A DNA stretch of 64,000 nucleotides, taken from NCBI GenBank assembly GCA_903772945.1, contig CAICTM010000457.1, positions 1 through 64,000 of the forward strand, in the 5' to 3' direction. The notes under the pieces were generated by a model. It made no database searches and was not told the origin of the DNA. It saw only the letters and a program-made list of their open reading frames with translations. Both the position numbers and the translations under genes were made by a program. This document shows, in pieces, positions 19,986-29,876 of the stretch. Source of the DNA: Seminavis robusta (lineage: Eukaryota; Bacillariophyta; Bacillariophyceae; Naviculales; Naviculaceae). Numbering within the stretch: position 1 is the stretch's first letter; each line of letters opens with the position of its first letter.

Positions 19986-21788
19986 TCAACCTCCTTGTTT
20001 CGAATTCTTCACGTAAAAGTCCACGGCGTTGCTGGCATTTCGAACGATTTCCTCTTTGACAGGGCGCACCATCCTCTTGTTGGGGAACATGCAGAGGACT
20101 CCAATGTCATGATTGAAGAGCCATTTCTGGTTCCCTTCGGGTCCACCACCACCTGCTTCCGTTGTGGAATCACCCCCATCGGCAAAGAGAATTGGTTTCA
20201 ATCCTCGTCCAGCGACATCCTCTTTGGCCGTTCGATCATCTTCTCGAGTCAGATATCCACCATTGGACCACAGCGGCAGCCCTTCTTCGTCAAAGTGAAG
20301 CATACGACCACAAAGCGCCATGAAGGGTTGCAAAAGACCTTGCATATTGTCATTATATTGCATATTGTCTCCATGAAAATCCGATATAACGCTGCCAATG
20401 ACTCCCGGATAGTATCGTGCAAAGCTGTATGGCTCATGAATGGTTTCAAAGGCGGTAAAGTAGACTTCCTTGTCTCCATAAATGATATCCCGCTGTATAA
20501 ACCGTCGAACATCCCATCTTCCCAGAATCAAACAAGCCGTCCAAAGTCCCCGCCATCGCCGTGACTTGTCAATCAGAACCACACCGGCTTCCTGGATGTG
20601 TTCATTCATGACATGGCCATTGACGAGTGCTTTTTGCGCGGCTGGTGACAAGAGTGGTTGCATGGCCAGCAGAAATTGTCGCGGTGTCCAAAGATGTTCG
20701 GAATGGCTGCGATCTCGGAAAAAGAGAGCTCCCCGTTCTTGGAATCTCGGCTGTTCAAAAAGCAGTTCGGGTGGTCGTAACAGCAAGACATCCACATCGA
20801 GTAGGACCACTTGTGCTTCGGGTACGGCCAACATGCCAAAGGGTTTTAAATTCCAGCCTCCCAATTGAACCCGTTCGTGATCCAAGTCAAAGAGTATGGA
20901 TAAATCAATGAACCGTAGTGTATTGTCGTCGTCGTTTGCAGCAGAGTAGTGTTTCTGTAGTTGTTTTCTGGATTCGGGAGACAAGTCTTGATCGCCCTTG
21001 TAAACGATTCGTATTGGAATTTGGGATTGGTGGACTTTTCGGATCGTATGTAACAATGCTTCCAAATACATCATTTGCTTGTCCCCGGCACAAATCACCA
21101 CGGCGCGTGATTTGTTGTCGGGTGTTGGTACTTGGTTCATGGGCCAGTTTTTTGGTCCATGCGTGGGATCTCCACGCAACCAGGGCGCCATGGCCTGGAT
21201 CTTTTGTTGAAATAAGTTGGTTTTGTAAGAATCCACTGATGATGATACTGCCTCGGTATTTGTTGTTGTTGTTGTTGTCATTTGAAACGCATCCGATCCC
21301 AGCAACATGAGCTCGCGCAATTGTTCCCCGAATTGAATCAGCGCGGTTTCCCCTGTTCGTCTCAATTTTTGGGCGGACCAGCTTTCCAGGAATCGAAAGA
21401 GCACCATCGATGGAAGGCGGGAAACGTCCTCCATGGGAATGCGAATGGTGTCGGTGCCAACTACGGGGATTCGCTGGCCGTGACCTACAATCACATGGTC
21501 CGTGGGCGTCTTCCAGTCGACGGCAGTCAGCAAGACCATACATATTAGCAATATTTTGACCCACAGTAGCAGGACGGTCTTGTCTCTCCAATCGCCATGA
21601 CGCCATTGACTCTGGAGAAATCGAATTACAGAATTAGAGGACCAATCGGTGAATCTGATGGTTCTGGGTGTAGTACTAGTTGTAGCATCGGAAGATGCTG
21701 TTGGCAGGTGCTCCTCTTCTCCGTCCGTTGATGCAGCGGGGGTTGGGTGGACTCGTCGACGAACAAAGTTGTTCATGGTTTCAGTCAT
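19986..21788 (-). CDS. GT71 family alpha-mannosyltransferase-like (MNN1-type)
   Basis: A 600-aa frame from ATG 21788. It is a type II membrane protein: a basic N-terminus followed by an anchor at about residues 68-90 (TVLLLWVKILLICMVLLTAV), then a stem and a lumenal catalytic domain. Conserved GT71 features are RAVVICAGDKQMMYLEALL, WNLKPFGMLAVPEAQVVLLD, the metal-binding DxD motif in VVLLDVDVLLLRPPE, EAGVVLIDKSRRW, YGDKEVYFTAFE and the C-terminal CGRMLHFDEEGLPLWSNGG. The family adds mannose to N- or O-glycans or cell-wall mannans in the Golgi using GDP-mannose. Acceptor and linkage cannot be told from the sequence. Confidence 0.8.
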   Translation of the reverse strand: MTETMNNFVRRRVHPTPAASTDGEEEHLPTASSDATTSTTPRTIRFTDWSSNSVIRFLQSQWRHGDWRDKTVLLLWVKILLICMVLLTAVDWKTPTDHVIVGHGQRIPVVGTDTIRIPMEDVSRLPSMVLFRFLESWSAQKLRRTGETALIQFGEQLRELMLLGSDAFQMTTTTTTNTEAVSSSVDSYKTNLFQQKIQAMAPWLRGDPTHGPKNWPMNQVPTPDNKSRAVVICAGDKQMMYLEALLHTIRKVHQSQIPIRIVYKGDQDLSPESRKQLQKHYSAANDDDNTLRFIDLSILFDLDHERVQLGGWNLKPFGMLAVPEAQVVLLDVDVLLLRPPELLFEQPRFQERGALFFRDRSHSEHLWTPRQFLLAMQPLLSPAAQKALVNGHVMNEHIQEAGVVLIDKSRRWRGLWTACLILGRWDVRRFIQRDIIYGDKEVYFTAFETIHEPYSFARYYPGVIGSVISDFHGDNMQYNDNMQGLLQPFMALCGRMLHFDEEGLPLWSNGGYLTREDDRTAKEDVAGRGLKPILFADGGDSTTEAGGGGPEGNQKWLFNHDIGVLCMFPNKRMVRPVKEEIVRNASNAVDFYVKNSKQGG

Positions 21789-22520
21789 ACATACATCTCT
21801 ACACTAATAATAAGGAAAGGAATGGGAGGTCGCCATTGCGGCAATCGAAGAGAGACAGATCGATAACCAACTTGGTGGCTTTGTTGCTGGTTGTCTTCTC
21901 TGCGAGAAGTGGTACTGTAGAGAGGAAACAGCCGAGATCTTCCACTATAAACCAGCTGAGCTGTAATATATTTAAAGATTTTCTGAGAATCCAGAATAAT
22001 CTTGCCCTCATGCCTACCGTAGGTACGAACCGTACTGGTACGGACGCTTGAGCAAACTCGACTGTTGTACATGTAGCGGACTGATCATGTGGCCAAGGTA
22101 TCAGGAGCTTGGTGAATACACATGTAGCATCTAGCGTTGTATGGGTCCCTCAAGCGTCTGACAAGCTAGGCAGCATCATACTTTAAAAATATATAATCTT
22201 GACTTACAGTACTATACTTCTGGAGTTGCTGCTCACTCTTCATTATCGTATTTTTTCATTGAAATGGCCCTTATCACACCATGCAGTAGTGCCGTATTTA
22301 TTGGATTAGAAATATAGAGCAAGCAGACTACTGGAAGAATCCTGTAGATTCGATTCTTTTTCAAACTTGTAGGCCACGTCCATACTAGTAGTTACTTCCC
22401 AAACTTCAACATTAAAATGATTAGCCTTTACTACAGTACGTCAATGCTACCAGCGCAAACAAGGTGCTTGGGAAGGGGGGTGAGAGCGTCTGAAGCAGAG
22501 ACTCGACTCAAATAAGCTTA
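21789..22520. other. Intergenic gap
   Basis: About 730 bases upstream of the GT71 gene up to the left end of the MULE element. It contains a GTAC-rich palindromic stretch near 22015-22040 and no gene. Confidence 0.45.
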
Positions 22521-22550
22521 GATTAGTCATAAGCAAAACTCACCCTGCTC
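22521..22550. repeat. Left terminal inverted repeat of the MULE
   Basis: Starts GATTAGTCATAAGCAAAA and pairs with the complement of 25724-25753 at 27 of 30 positions (mismatches at positions 7, 19 and 26). Confidence 0.75.
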
Positions 22551-22574
22551 TCTCAGGCAGGCGCAAGGTAGATG

Positions 22575-22950
22575 GAATCGATCCGTTTACTCTCAGTAAA
22601 TGTAACAGTTCCAAATACGCTTCGATCCTCTCATCGTAGAGTATTTCGAACAGTTCTATTTACGTTGAGTAACTGGATCAGTTCCGTTTACGCTACGTGA
22701 TATACCGTGGAGTAGTTGGAACAGTTCCATTTACGTTTCGATAGTCATCGTGGAGTGTTCGATCAGTTCTGTTTACATCGAGTAACTGGATCAGTTCTGT
22801 TTTCGCTACGTGGAGTAGTTGGAACAGTTCCGTTTACGTTTCGATCGTTACCGTGGGATTTTCGGATCAGTTCTGTTTACATAGAGTAACTGGATCAGTT
22901 CCGTTTACGTCCCGTGATATACCGTGGAGTAGTCGGAACAGTTCCATTAC
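22575..22950. repeat. Left sub-terminal repeat array
   Basis: Repeated words of the form GGAACAGTTCCGTTTACG, AGTAACTGGATCAGTTC and GATCGTTACCGTGGAGTAGTT alternate about every 40-60 bases. Many contain the palindrome GGAACAGTTCC or its variant. Related words recur in the right end of the element (25560-25710), so they are probably transposase-binding or regulatory sites of the transposon. Confidence 0.65.
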
Positions 22951-23160
22951 TCTGCGCCGCAGCAGCAGCAACAGCATCCATTACAAAAGTCATCCACCAC
23001 ACTCCACCAAGTCTCTTTCACCTCACCCAACCATTGCTTGATCCCTCTGCTTGTTTGTTGTTGCTGCTGTTGTTGTGGTTTCTACTACTGTTACTGCTAC
23101 TACTACTACTCTTGGTTCCACTGTTGTTTGCGGTTTGCTTCTGCTCCAGTCACTTGCACC

Positions 23161-23391
23161 ATGGCATCTCTTGGTGGGAGACCTGAGTTGGATTTATCTC
23201 CTGGGGAGCGGAGTGACAGGAAGAAGCAAAAGGTTCAAGAAGGCAGGGATCAGAGTCAACTGCTGAAGAACTTTAAACTCCAGAACTCTGTCTTCCTCAT
23301 TGTGGTTCCCGAACAACTCATTGACTATGAGCTCTATGGTACTGAGAAGGCCGCCTTTGAACACCATGAAGAAATTAGCTTTGAGGCATAG
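23161..23391 (+). CDS. Small transposon-internal frame, possible accessory gene remnant
   Basis: A 76-aa frame starting MASLGGRPELDLSPGE and ending EEISFEA. It is charged, hydrophilic, and its last 58 bases overlap the 3' end of the broken transposase on the other strand. A longer frame upstream would read through CTG/TTG-rich low-complexity DNA and is not credible. I do not recognise it. It occupies the same position, convergent with the transposase, as the small genes of the other two DNA transposons in this window. Confidence 0.35.
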   Translation: MASLGGRPELDLSPGERSDRKKQKVQEGRDQSQLLKNFKLQNSVFLIVVPEQLIDYELYGTEKAAFEHHEEISFEA

Positions 23392-25267
23392 CTTTGACTT
23401 TGTTCGCACAGTTGCTTGCCAATGCTTTCACCCATTCTGGTAAGATGTGCACCAGTATTTGTGCTGGTCCACAACGGTCTCCTTTTTATGTCTTGTTGGA
23501 CTGCTCTTTTCAGGTTTGTCAGTCTAATGTCAACCTGCTGTGTTTGTGTTTTGACAGATTCCAGAAGGCTCATGTTGGGTTGAACTTTCTTGGAGCATCC
23601 GTGCTTCATCGTCTGGTGAACCCCTCCCTCCAATGCTAAGGTGGCCTTTTGTTGCAAGTGGAGTTTATGTTTCCTATTTGGAAAGTACCAACGGCTCTTG
23701 TGGTTCATGATTCGGATCAGCTCGAGCTCCAAATGTAAGAGTTGTGCTTGAGGTCCTCAGAGGCTCTTTCGGTCGCATCATCATTGCGAAATGCCTTCAG
23801 CCACTGGACCAACAATCCATGTGAGATTTCAAATTCCTCATCAGTCTCAATTCCTCCAAGACACATCCAGGTAAAGACCCATCTTTTGAAAGTCTCGATT
23901 TGATTCAATACAAAGGGATCATCCTTCCCTACCAATTTACTTCCAGCTTCAGCCAGTGGTTTGGTCACAAGATGGTAAATGCACAATCCATGAATGGCAT
24001 TTGGGTAAGCTTTGGGCTGGTGTTCTTCAAACGATAGATAGATGTTTGGGTCACCGTCACTGAGCACCAGCTGAGTTCTTGCAAGAGAGTACATGCCAAG
24101 TAACAATGGTATGGCACTTCCAAACAGCCAACTGAAGACCCACCTACATTGGGAAGGTAAGTAGGCCCTTAATGGTGTGAAGAAGAACATGTCCCTGCCT
24201 GGTGAGCAACTTGTAAACAGAGGCCTTCCCTGATTGTTTGTTTGAAACGTTACATCAACCATAAGAACTTCTGGATACTTCTGAAACAGTTTTCTCTCTT
24301 CTTCAGTGCACCAGGCACAAGCAAGGAACACCTTTTTGCCCACTTGCATATCTTGCTTCATGGCCAATAGTGCCTCTGCAATACCAACCTTCTCTGCAGC
24401 TGACTTAAGTCTCAGCTGCTGGACAGTGGAACTGGAGTCCTCATAGGTGAGCTGTATATCTTCAGCTTGTTCCAGGTCCTCATCAAAGACACCCTCATTG
24501 TTCATCTGTTGAGCCCTCCTATTCATGCTGGCCTTTGAAATGGTTAGCAAACTTGTCTCAGTGACCTCGTGATACAATGCAACGAATCTCATCTTCTTCA
24601 AAGATACTTGCTCCCTGAGTACTCGATAAGAGCCTGGGATTGGATACAGGTTTGTTAGAAGTGGGAGACTTGTTGTAACGGAGCTGATCTTTGGAAGGTG
24701 CTAGGGTGCCAGTTGCCTTGCTAGTCAAAGCCATCGCGGCACCGGCAGGACAGATTTGGCTATACGTTTGGGCCAGATTCAATTCTTCCTGCGAGTAGGT
24801 TTTCATTCTTCTATGTTTGTCAACAAATGGAGTTCGAGAATGGTTGTGAATACCAGTGCCTTACGAGTTCTCTTGAAGTACCAGTACTGGCCAGGGATCA
24901 ACCTCAATTTGAATTCAACAGGGCATTTTTTGTGGGGCTTAGATGTCTCGGTTCTGCGGGGAAAGCTCCTCCCATCTGGACCTCGACTACCTTTCCCCTT
25001 GTCGACTATTCTATCCTGTCTAAAGTTTTCCTTTTGGTTCTCTTTTGCCGATGTTGTGGCGCCCCGTTGACTGTAGTATTTTCGCTTGCATTCACAAAGT
25101 AAATAGTAGTGAATCTCATTGCCAACAGTTTTGTCAATCTTGCCTTTGATAAGAGTTGTGTCAGAATGTTTCATAGCTTTGTCGATGATCAAGTCTAGAG
25201 TAACATCTTTCTTGTCAGGATCATGTTCATAGATAGAAGGAGGAAGTATGATCTTTGTTGTTTCCAT
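23334..25267 (-). pseudogene. MULE transposase, broken by at least three frameshifts
   Basis: Reading from ATG 25267: an N-terminal FAR1/WRKY-GCM1-like segment (YYLLCECKRKYYS ... HKKCPVEFKL ... YWYF) runs in one frame to 24803. Near 24850 the sense moves to a second frame (HNHSRTPFVDKHRRM), which ends at 24558. Near 24590 it moves back to the first frame for the catalytic core (24601-23717): LMVDVTFQTN, LVLSDGDPNIY and IHGLCIYHLV, matching the MULE D...D...C2H order. Near 23725 it shifts again to a C-terminal stretch (TNTGAHLTRMGESIGKQLCEQS) ending at 23334. Without splice signals at these points, this is a decayed copy that cannot make a full-length transposase. Confidence 0.75.
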
Positions 25268-25559
25268 TTTAGCTGCAGTTTTGCATAATCTCCATCAAAG
25301 CAGAACATGCAGCAAAGGTCAATTGGAGGATTCCCCTCCACATCCTCAAGCTAATGGAAGGTACCAACCAACTGACTTCTTCTGTAGAAGGCTGGATACG
25401 TGGATTAGTTGGTGTTGGAAACATGGTGCACTTGTCTGAAATCTCACGAGCTGACTACTTTAGGAATGAAATGAAAGGGCACATTGTGTTCAAAGACCAG
25501 AACCTCTTTAAAGGCAGCAACCATACCACACCAATGACAGTTTAAGGCGGACAGTATTC

Positions 25560-25710
25560 GAACGGTTCCGATTACGTTCCGAGAAGGTTCGAGAAGTTAA
25601 CAGAACTGATCCGATTACATTCTATGGAACGGTTCCGTTTACTGTCCGCCATGACTACGTGAGTAAATAGATCCGTTCTGTTTACATCACGTAAATGGAA
25701 CGGTACCAAA
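25560..25710. repeat. Right sub-terminal repeat array
   Basis: Words such as GAACGGTTCCGATTACG, GGAACGGTTCCGTTTAC and TAGATCCGTTCTGTTTAC correspond to the left array in inverted order. GGCGGACAGTA at 25548-25558 and TACTGTCCGCC at 25640-25650 form an internal inverted pair. Confidence 0.6.
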
Positions 25711-25723
25711 TACCCCAACGGAC

Positions 25724-25753
25724 GAGCGGGGTGACTTTTGCTTATGTCTAATC
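25724..25753. repeat. Right terminal inverted repeat of the MULE
   Basis: Read on the minus strand it starts GATTAGACATAAGCAAAA and pairs with 22521-22550 at 27 of 30 positions. Confidence 0.75.
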
Positions 25754-26541
25754 CGAAGTGAGTGCGTTTCGAGTAAAAAAGTGAGGCCAAATCTCTTTTT
25801 GTCAAAGATTCATCCGAGATTCCCGTTACAATGGCCCCAAAAAATCAATTATGGTGTCATCATCTGTGATGCCACGTTACTACGGATTCGATTCGGATTG
25901 AATTGTCCTTTCCCTTGGTCGGAAGCCGATTTTCCACCCACGGAAGCCAATTTCAGAGGTCCCGAAGCGGATTTCGGAGGTCCTGAAGCAGATTTCCACT
26001 TAAGAGACGTTCTCCTTTTAAGGATAGTGGTAGGCCTGAAAGGTTTGAACCGTTTCGTCAATCGAGTTCGGATTCCGGCTCGCGTAGAAGCCTACACAAC
26101 TTATGTACCGGGAAGGAAAATCTCCTTCTGGTTGTGGGAAATCCGCTTCAGCACTGGGGAAAAGACAGTTCTTCGCGAATCCGTAGTATCGGAGTCCGAA
26201 GAATCCATATCTTTCTCGGAAGATCCACTGGGGCCAACCAAAAGCCTTGTTTCTCGCAACGAAAAAACAAGCCGGAGCCAGAGTGAAACTGCAGCCAAAC
26301 TCTTTGTTGTTGGGGAACCTTTTACTTGGCGGCTAGCTAGCTAGACTTGTACAATAGCTATCATAATAGAACAAACAAGGAGGAACGGAACACCTTTGTC
26401 GCATTTGCGTTGGGAGTATTGCATCACCACTTACTTGAGAATCGTCTGGAGTCGAGCCAGGCCAGTAACCTGCGACGCCATATACTCAACTTTTTCAAGT
26501 CTTTCAAACCACTGCAATAGTTTGCCGGAAGGAAACCGACC

Positions 26542-28920
26542 ATGAAGTACGGAGAGCATTTGAAGGCCAATGTGGCACCCGAATACGGTCCAGAACCCTA
26601 CCTTGATTATGACAAACTAGATGAGATTATCCGAGTCCTTTCGAAGCAGGTTCCTTCGTCGTGAGTGCATTAGTTGGTAGTGTAATGTACTGTGTGCATT
26701 TTCATTGGCATTTACCCTCATTTTGCATTGCTTTTGTATCGGTATCTCGAAAGCGCGGATCAGACCAGCCGTCAAATTTCGTTGACCACGCCTCCTCAAA
26801 CCAACGCCCAAGGACTGGCTGCCGATGTCAAGGGTGAAACAGAAGAAACCTTTTTGAAGGCCCTCGATGGCGAAATGGCCAAAGTGGAGAGTTTCACCCT
26901 CAAAAAGGTGACGGCACTACGCGACAAAATTCGTGCTACCGAAGGCAATATCCGTGACTCCACCGACATTGCCAAATCCAATGGAGATCCCTTGGCCAAG
27001 GACAGCAGGGAACGGTTGCTGGATCAGGCGGAAGATATTGCCGAAGATTTCCTGCGATTGGAAAAATTCGTCAATATCAACTTTATGGGATTCCACAAAA
27101 TCCTCAAGAAACACGACAAGCATTTACCCAACAACCCTTGCAAGAACTTTTACGTCAACCGGATGCATGCGCAGGCATGGGTCCGTGGAGATTATTCCGA
27201 TTTAGTGGTCCGCCTATCCCACATTTACTCGAGTCTGCGACAAGATGATCTGGCCAAGGAACCAGGCGATGAAGCCAATCAATCCTTCCTTCGATCCACT
27301 ACCAAGTACTGGGTCAAGACAGAAGATGTCTCGCGAGTCAAGTATGCCGTCTTGAAGCATTTGCCTCTCTTTTTGCAAAAGACGTCCACGGGAGAAACGG
27401 ATTCGCAATTCACCAACAGTGTCTACTTGGATAACGATTCTCTGGAACTGTACCATGGACGGCTGGACAAGACTCCAGGGGCCATTGCCTTGCGTCTTCG
27501 ATGGTATGGAGTGGGTGATCCCAAGTTGGTCTTTGTGGAACGAAAAACGCACAATGAAAAATGGACTGGTGAGGTTTCCGTCAAGGAGCGATTCATGGTG
27601 CGTGTTTCGATGATGACGAGTCGAGTCAGAAGTGGTGTTTGTATTGGTTGGTTGGCTGACTTACCCACTCACTCACTAAAATGTCTTTTTCCTTCTGCCC
27701 AGATTGACGAGAGTGAAGTCCACCAAGTGTTGACCAACACCTATCCTATTGAAGAAAAGCGCAAGGCAATGCTGGCGAAAGGAAAGAGCCAAAAAGAGGC
27801 TGATGAATGGGAACAACTCGTCCGTGAGATAACCCAAGTTTGTGTCAGCAAGCAGTTGGTGCCCACTTGCCGAACGCAGTGTATGCGAACTGCCTTCCAG
27901 ATCCCCTTTGATGCCACTGTCCGTGTCTCCCTCGATACCAACTTGTGCATGATCTCAGAGCGTGGGTACGATCTCCATGACATGAAGGTCTGGCATCGCG
28001 ATCCCAGTTGGGTTCTGGAGCCAAATGAGATTACTCGATTCCCTCACGCCGTCTTGGAGATCAAACTGCAGCTGACGGGAGGCAATATGACTCCTCCACA
28101 GTGGGTCACAGAATTGCAAAACAGTGGACTGCTGTACGAATGCCACAAATACTCCAAGTATGTCCACGGTTGCTCCGTTTTGCTCCCTGACGATGTCCGA
28201 TCTGTGCCCTACTGGGTCGATGATGTGTCTCTTCGTGATTCCATCAATGCCAGTGGGGGAAGCCGCATCTTGGCGGATTCGGTTGCGGGTGTAGGTTCTG
28301 GTGCCAATGAAGTATACAGCCATTTGTTGCCATTTGGAGATGTTTCCCACAACCGAAGTGCCACTGCGGTGGGACGAACTGCAGCTTCCAAGATGGCCAG
28401 CAAGGGCTTGATCGGCGACAAGGCCATGAAGGGTGACGGGCCTGGACTCTTCAATGAGCCCATCATGGAGGACGACTTTTTAGGAGAGGACGACGACTAC
28501 TGCTGCTCCTGGATGTTCCCCTTTTGTTCCCGAAGCAACAACTATGCCATGGCAATTGTGGCTCCTACCTCCATCCAAAAGATCGAACCCAAGGTGTTCT
28601 TGGCCAATGAGCGTACCTACTTGCATTGGCTGCATCATGGTGTCATTTTGAGTACCATTGCTTCCGGCATTCTGGCATTTAGCGAGGACTCGGGAGAGAC
28701 ATGGGGCGAAGTATACGCCCTCATCTTGTTGGTCGTCTCGTTGGGATTCTGCGTCTATGCCCTCCACGTCTATTTGTGGCGTACAGCACAGATTCGAAGC
28801 CGTATCCCAGGACGCTGGGACGATCCCATCGGACCGATGGCTCTTGGGGCCATCTTGGCGGTTATCCTTACGGTCAACTTTGGGACCAAGCTGTGGGAGA
28901 TTTCTCAGTTGCAAAATTAG
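26542..28920 (+). CDS. SPX-VTC polyphosphate polymerase (VTC4-like), three exons
   Basis: Exon 1 is 26542-26660 (MKYGEHLKANVAPEYGPEPY), intron 26661-26753 (GTGAGT...CGAAAG, 93 nt), exon 2 26754-27597, intron 27598-27702 (GTGCGT...GCCCAG, 105 nt), exon 3 27703-28920; the spliced protein is about 726 aa. Exon 1 and the start of exon 2 form the SPX domain that senses inositol pyrophosphates (LLDQAEDIAEDFLRLEKFV, NFMGFHKILKKHDKH). The VTC tunnel domain follows with SVYLDNDSLELYHGRL, ALRLRWYG, VFVERKTHNEKWTGEVSVKERFM and AVLEIKLQ, whose basic and acidic residues make polyphosphate from ATP in yeast Vtc4. Three C-terminal helices (HLHWLHHGVILST-like, ILLVVSLGFCVYAL, LGAILAVILTV) form the DUF202-type membrane part. 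Expected site: vacuole or acidocalcisome membrane. Intron 2 is a multiple of three without stops, so retention would add 35 residues within the catalytic domain. Confidence 0.9.
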
Positions 28921-29366
28921 ATAGTTTTGGTGGAGTGAGGCTTGTTTAGACTTCGAAGGTTTGAGGGCACTGGTGTTGATGTCTCCGCGAGCTACGGATA
29001 CAGTGCATTCTAGATCTGATTTGATAAAAACAAGTGACGCAAAAGGTAAACGATACTTCTCTCGCTCTCACTTCACGGTATATGCTTAGCTACCAGTACC
29101 TTGGGGCAAGGTAGCCAAAGCCCCGAACCTCGGTAAGCAACAACGGGTAGGCCACATGTTGAAGGAGGCTAAAGGCCCAGCTACGCACCGAGCTTGCAAG
29201 CAAGGACTACTTGGCTATTCATTAATGTACAGTGTTGTAAAACTTGGTGTTTGTAGTGAATTGGATTCCAAACACTGCAGTACTGTAGGTTGAATTCTCG
29301 GCCGCGGTTTTTGGTAGTGGATTTTAAAAAATGACCCACTCTGATACATCCTTTCATTTCAAAAGT
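28921..29366. other. Convergent intergenic gap
   Basis: 446 bases between the VTC stop and the EF-hand stop. A GGGGC...GCCCC pair at 29102-29129 could form a small hairpin; nothing else was recognised. Confidence 0.4.
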
Positions 29367-29876
29367 TTAGGCAGTTCCAGGTTTCGCAACTTGTTTGAGT
29401 AAAGCCACAGCATCTTCAACTGGTACTCCTTTGGGAACTTCCAAGGAACCCACTTCATCCATCAACTCGGCGATTTCCTCGTGTGTAAGCACATTTTTGG
29501 CCCCAATATTCTCCAGCAACTGTTCAATTTCTGCCACGCTAATAAAACCGTCACCATCCGTATCCGCTGCTGCAGTCACTTCTTTTGCAAACCTAGACGG
29601 CAGTTCTTGTGGGTAACTGTGAGCAGAGAATTTTTAAAAAAGAAAAAGGAACGTCAGGACACGGCCTACCCGAAAAACATAATGTTCCACATGGCAATTC
29701 CATTCGGCTCACTTTTTCTTCCGGTACTCCTCCATGACGGCTTGTAGTTTTTCCCTTGCTGATGCAAAACCGCGAGAGGATGAGACGACTACTCGTGGTC
29801 TTCCGGCAACTTGCCAAACACCCAATGATCGAACATGACTCTTGGTGCCTGCCGCAAACCTTTGCAGAAATGACAT
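29367..29876 (-). CDS. Small mitochondrial EF-hand protein, two exons
   Basis: Exon 1 is 29876-29713 (MSFLQRFAAGTKSHVRSLGVW), intron 29712-29617 (GTGAGC...CTCACAG, 96 nt), exon 2 29616-29367; splicing joins EEYRKKN to YPQELPSRFAKEV and gives 137 aa. The N-terminal 45 residues are basic, Ser/Arg-rich and free of acidic residues, as in a mitochondrial presequence. One complete calcium-binding loop is present, DTDGDGFISVAE, with all ligands intact. The second half (HEEIAELMDEVG) keeps the helix pattern but lacks a usable loop. Role unknown; a calcium-responsive mitochondrial factor is plausible. The frame is open upstream to 30014, but the ATG at 29876 best fits the presequence. Confidence 0.75.

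Larger units (their letters stand above)
22521..25753. mobile_element. MULE (Mutator-like) transposon, decayed, with long terminal inverted repeats
   Basis: A 3.2-kb element bounded by imperfect inverted repeats (22521-22550 and 25724-25753, 27 of 30 bases paired). Each end carries sub-terminal arrays of GTTCCGTTTACG-like words. The inside holds a minus-strand MULE transposase broken by frameshifts and a small plus-strand frame convergent with it. I could not identify a 9-bp target-site duplication at the flanks, which fits an old insertion. Confidence 0.75.

Noticed and set aside
23038-23160. Upstream extension of the small MULE frame through Cys/Tyr or Leu-rich residues
   Set aside because: The extension is the translation of CTG/CTA/TTG triplet-rich DNA and lacks any independent support.
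25781-26344. A 187-codon plus-strand frame with repeated EADF/GPEADF residues
   Set aside because: No ATG start, protein repeats come from a short DNA repeat (GGAAGCCGATTT-like), and the end runs into a CTAGCTAGCTAG palindrome. Treated as the promoter region of the VTC gene.
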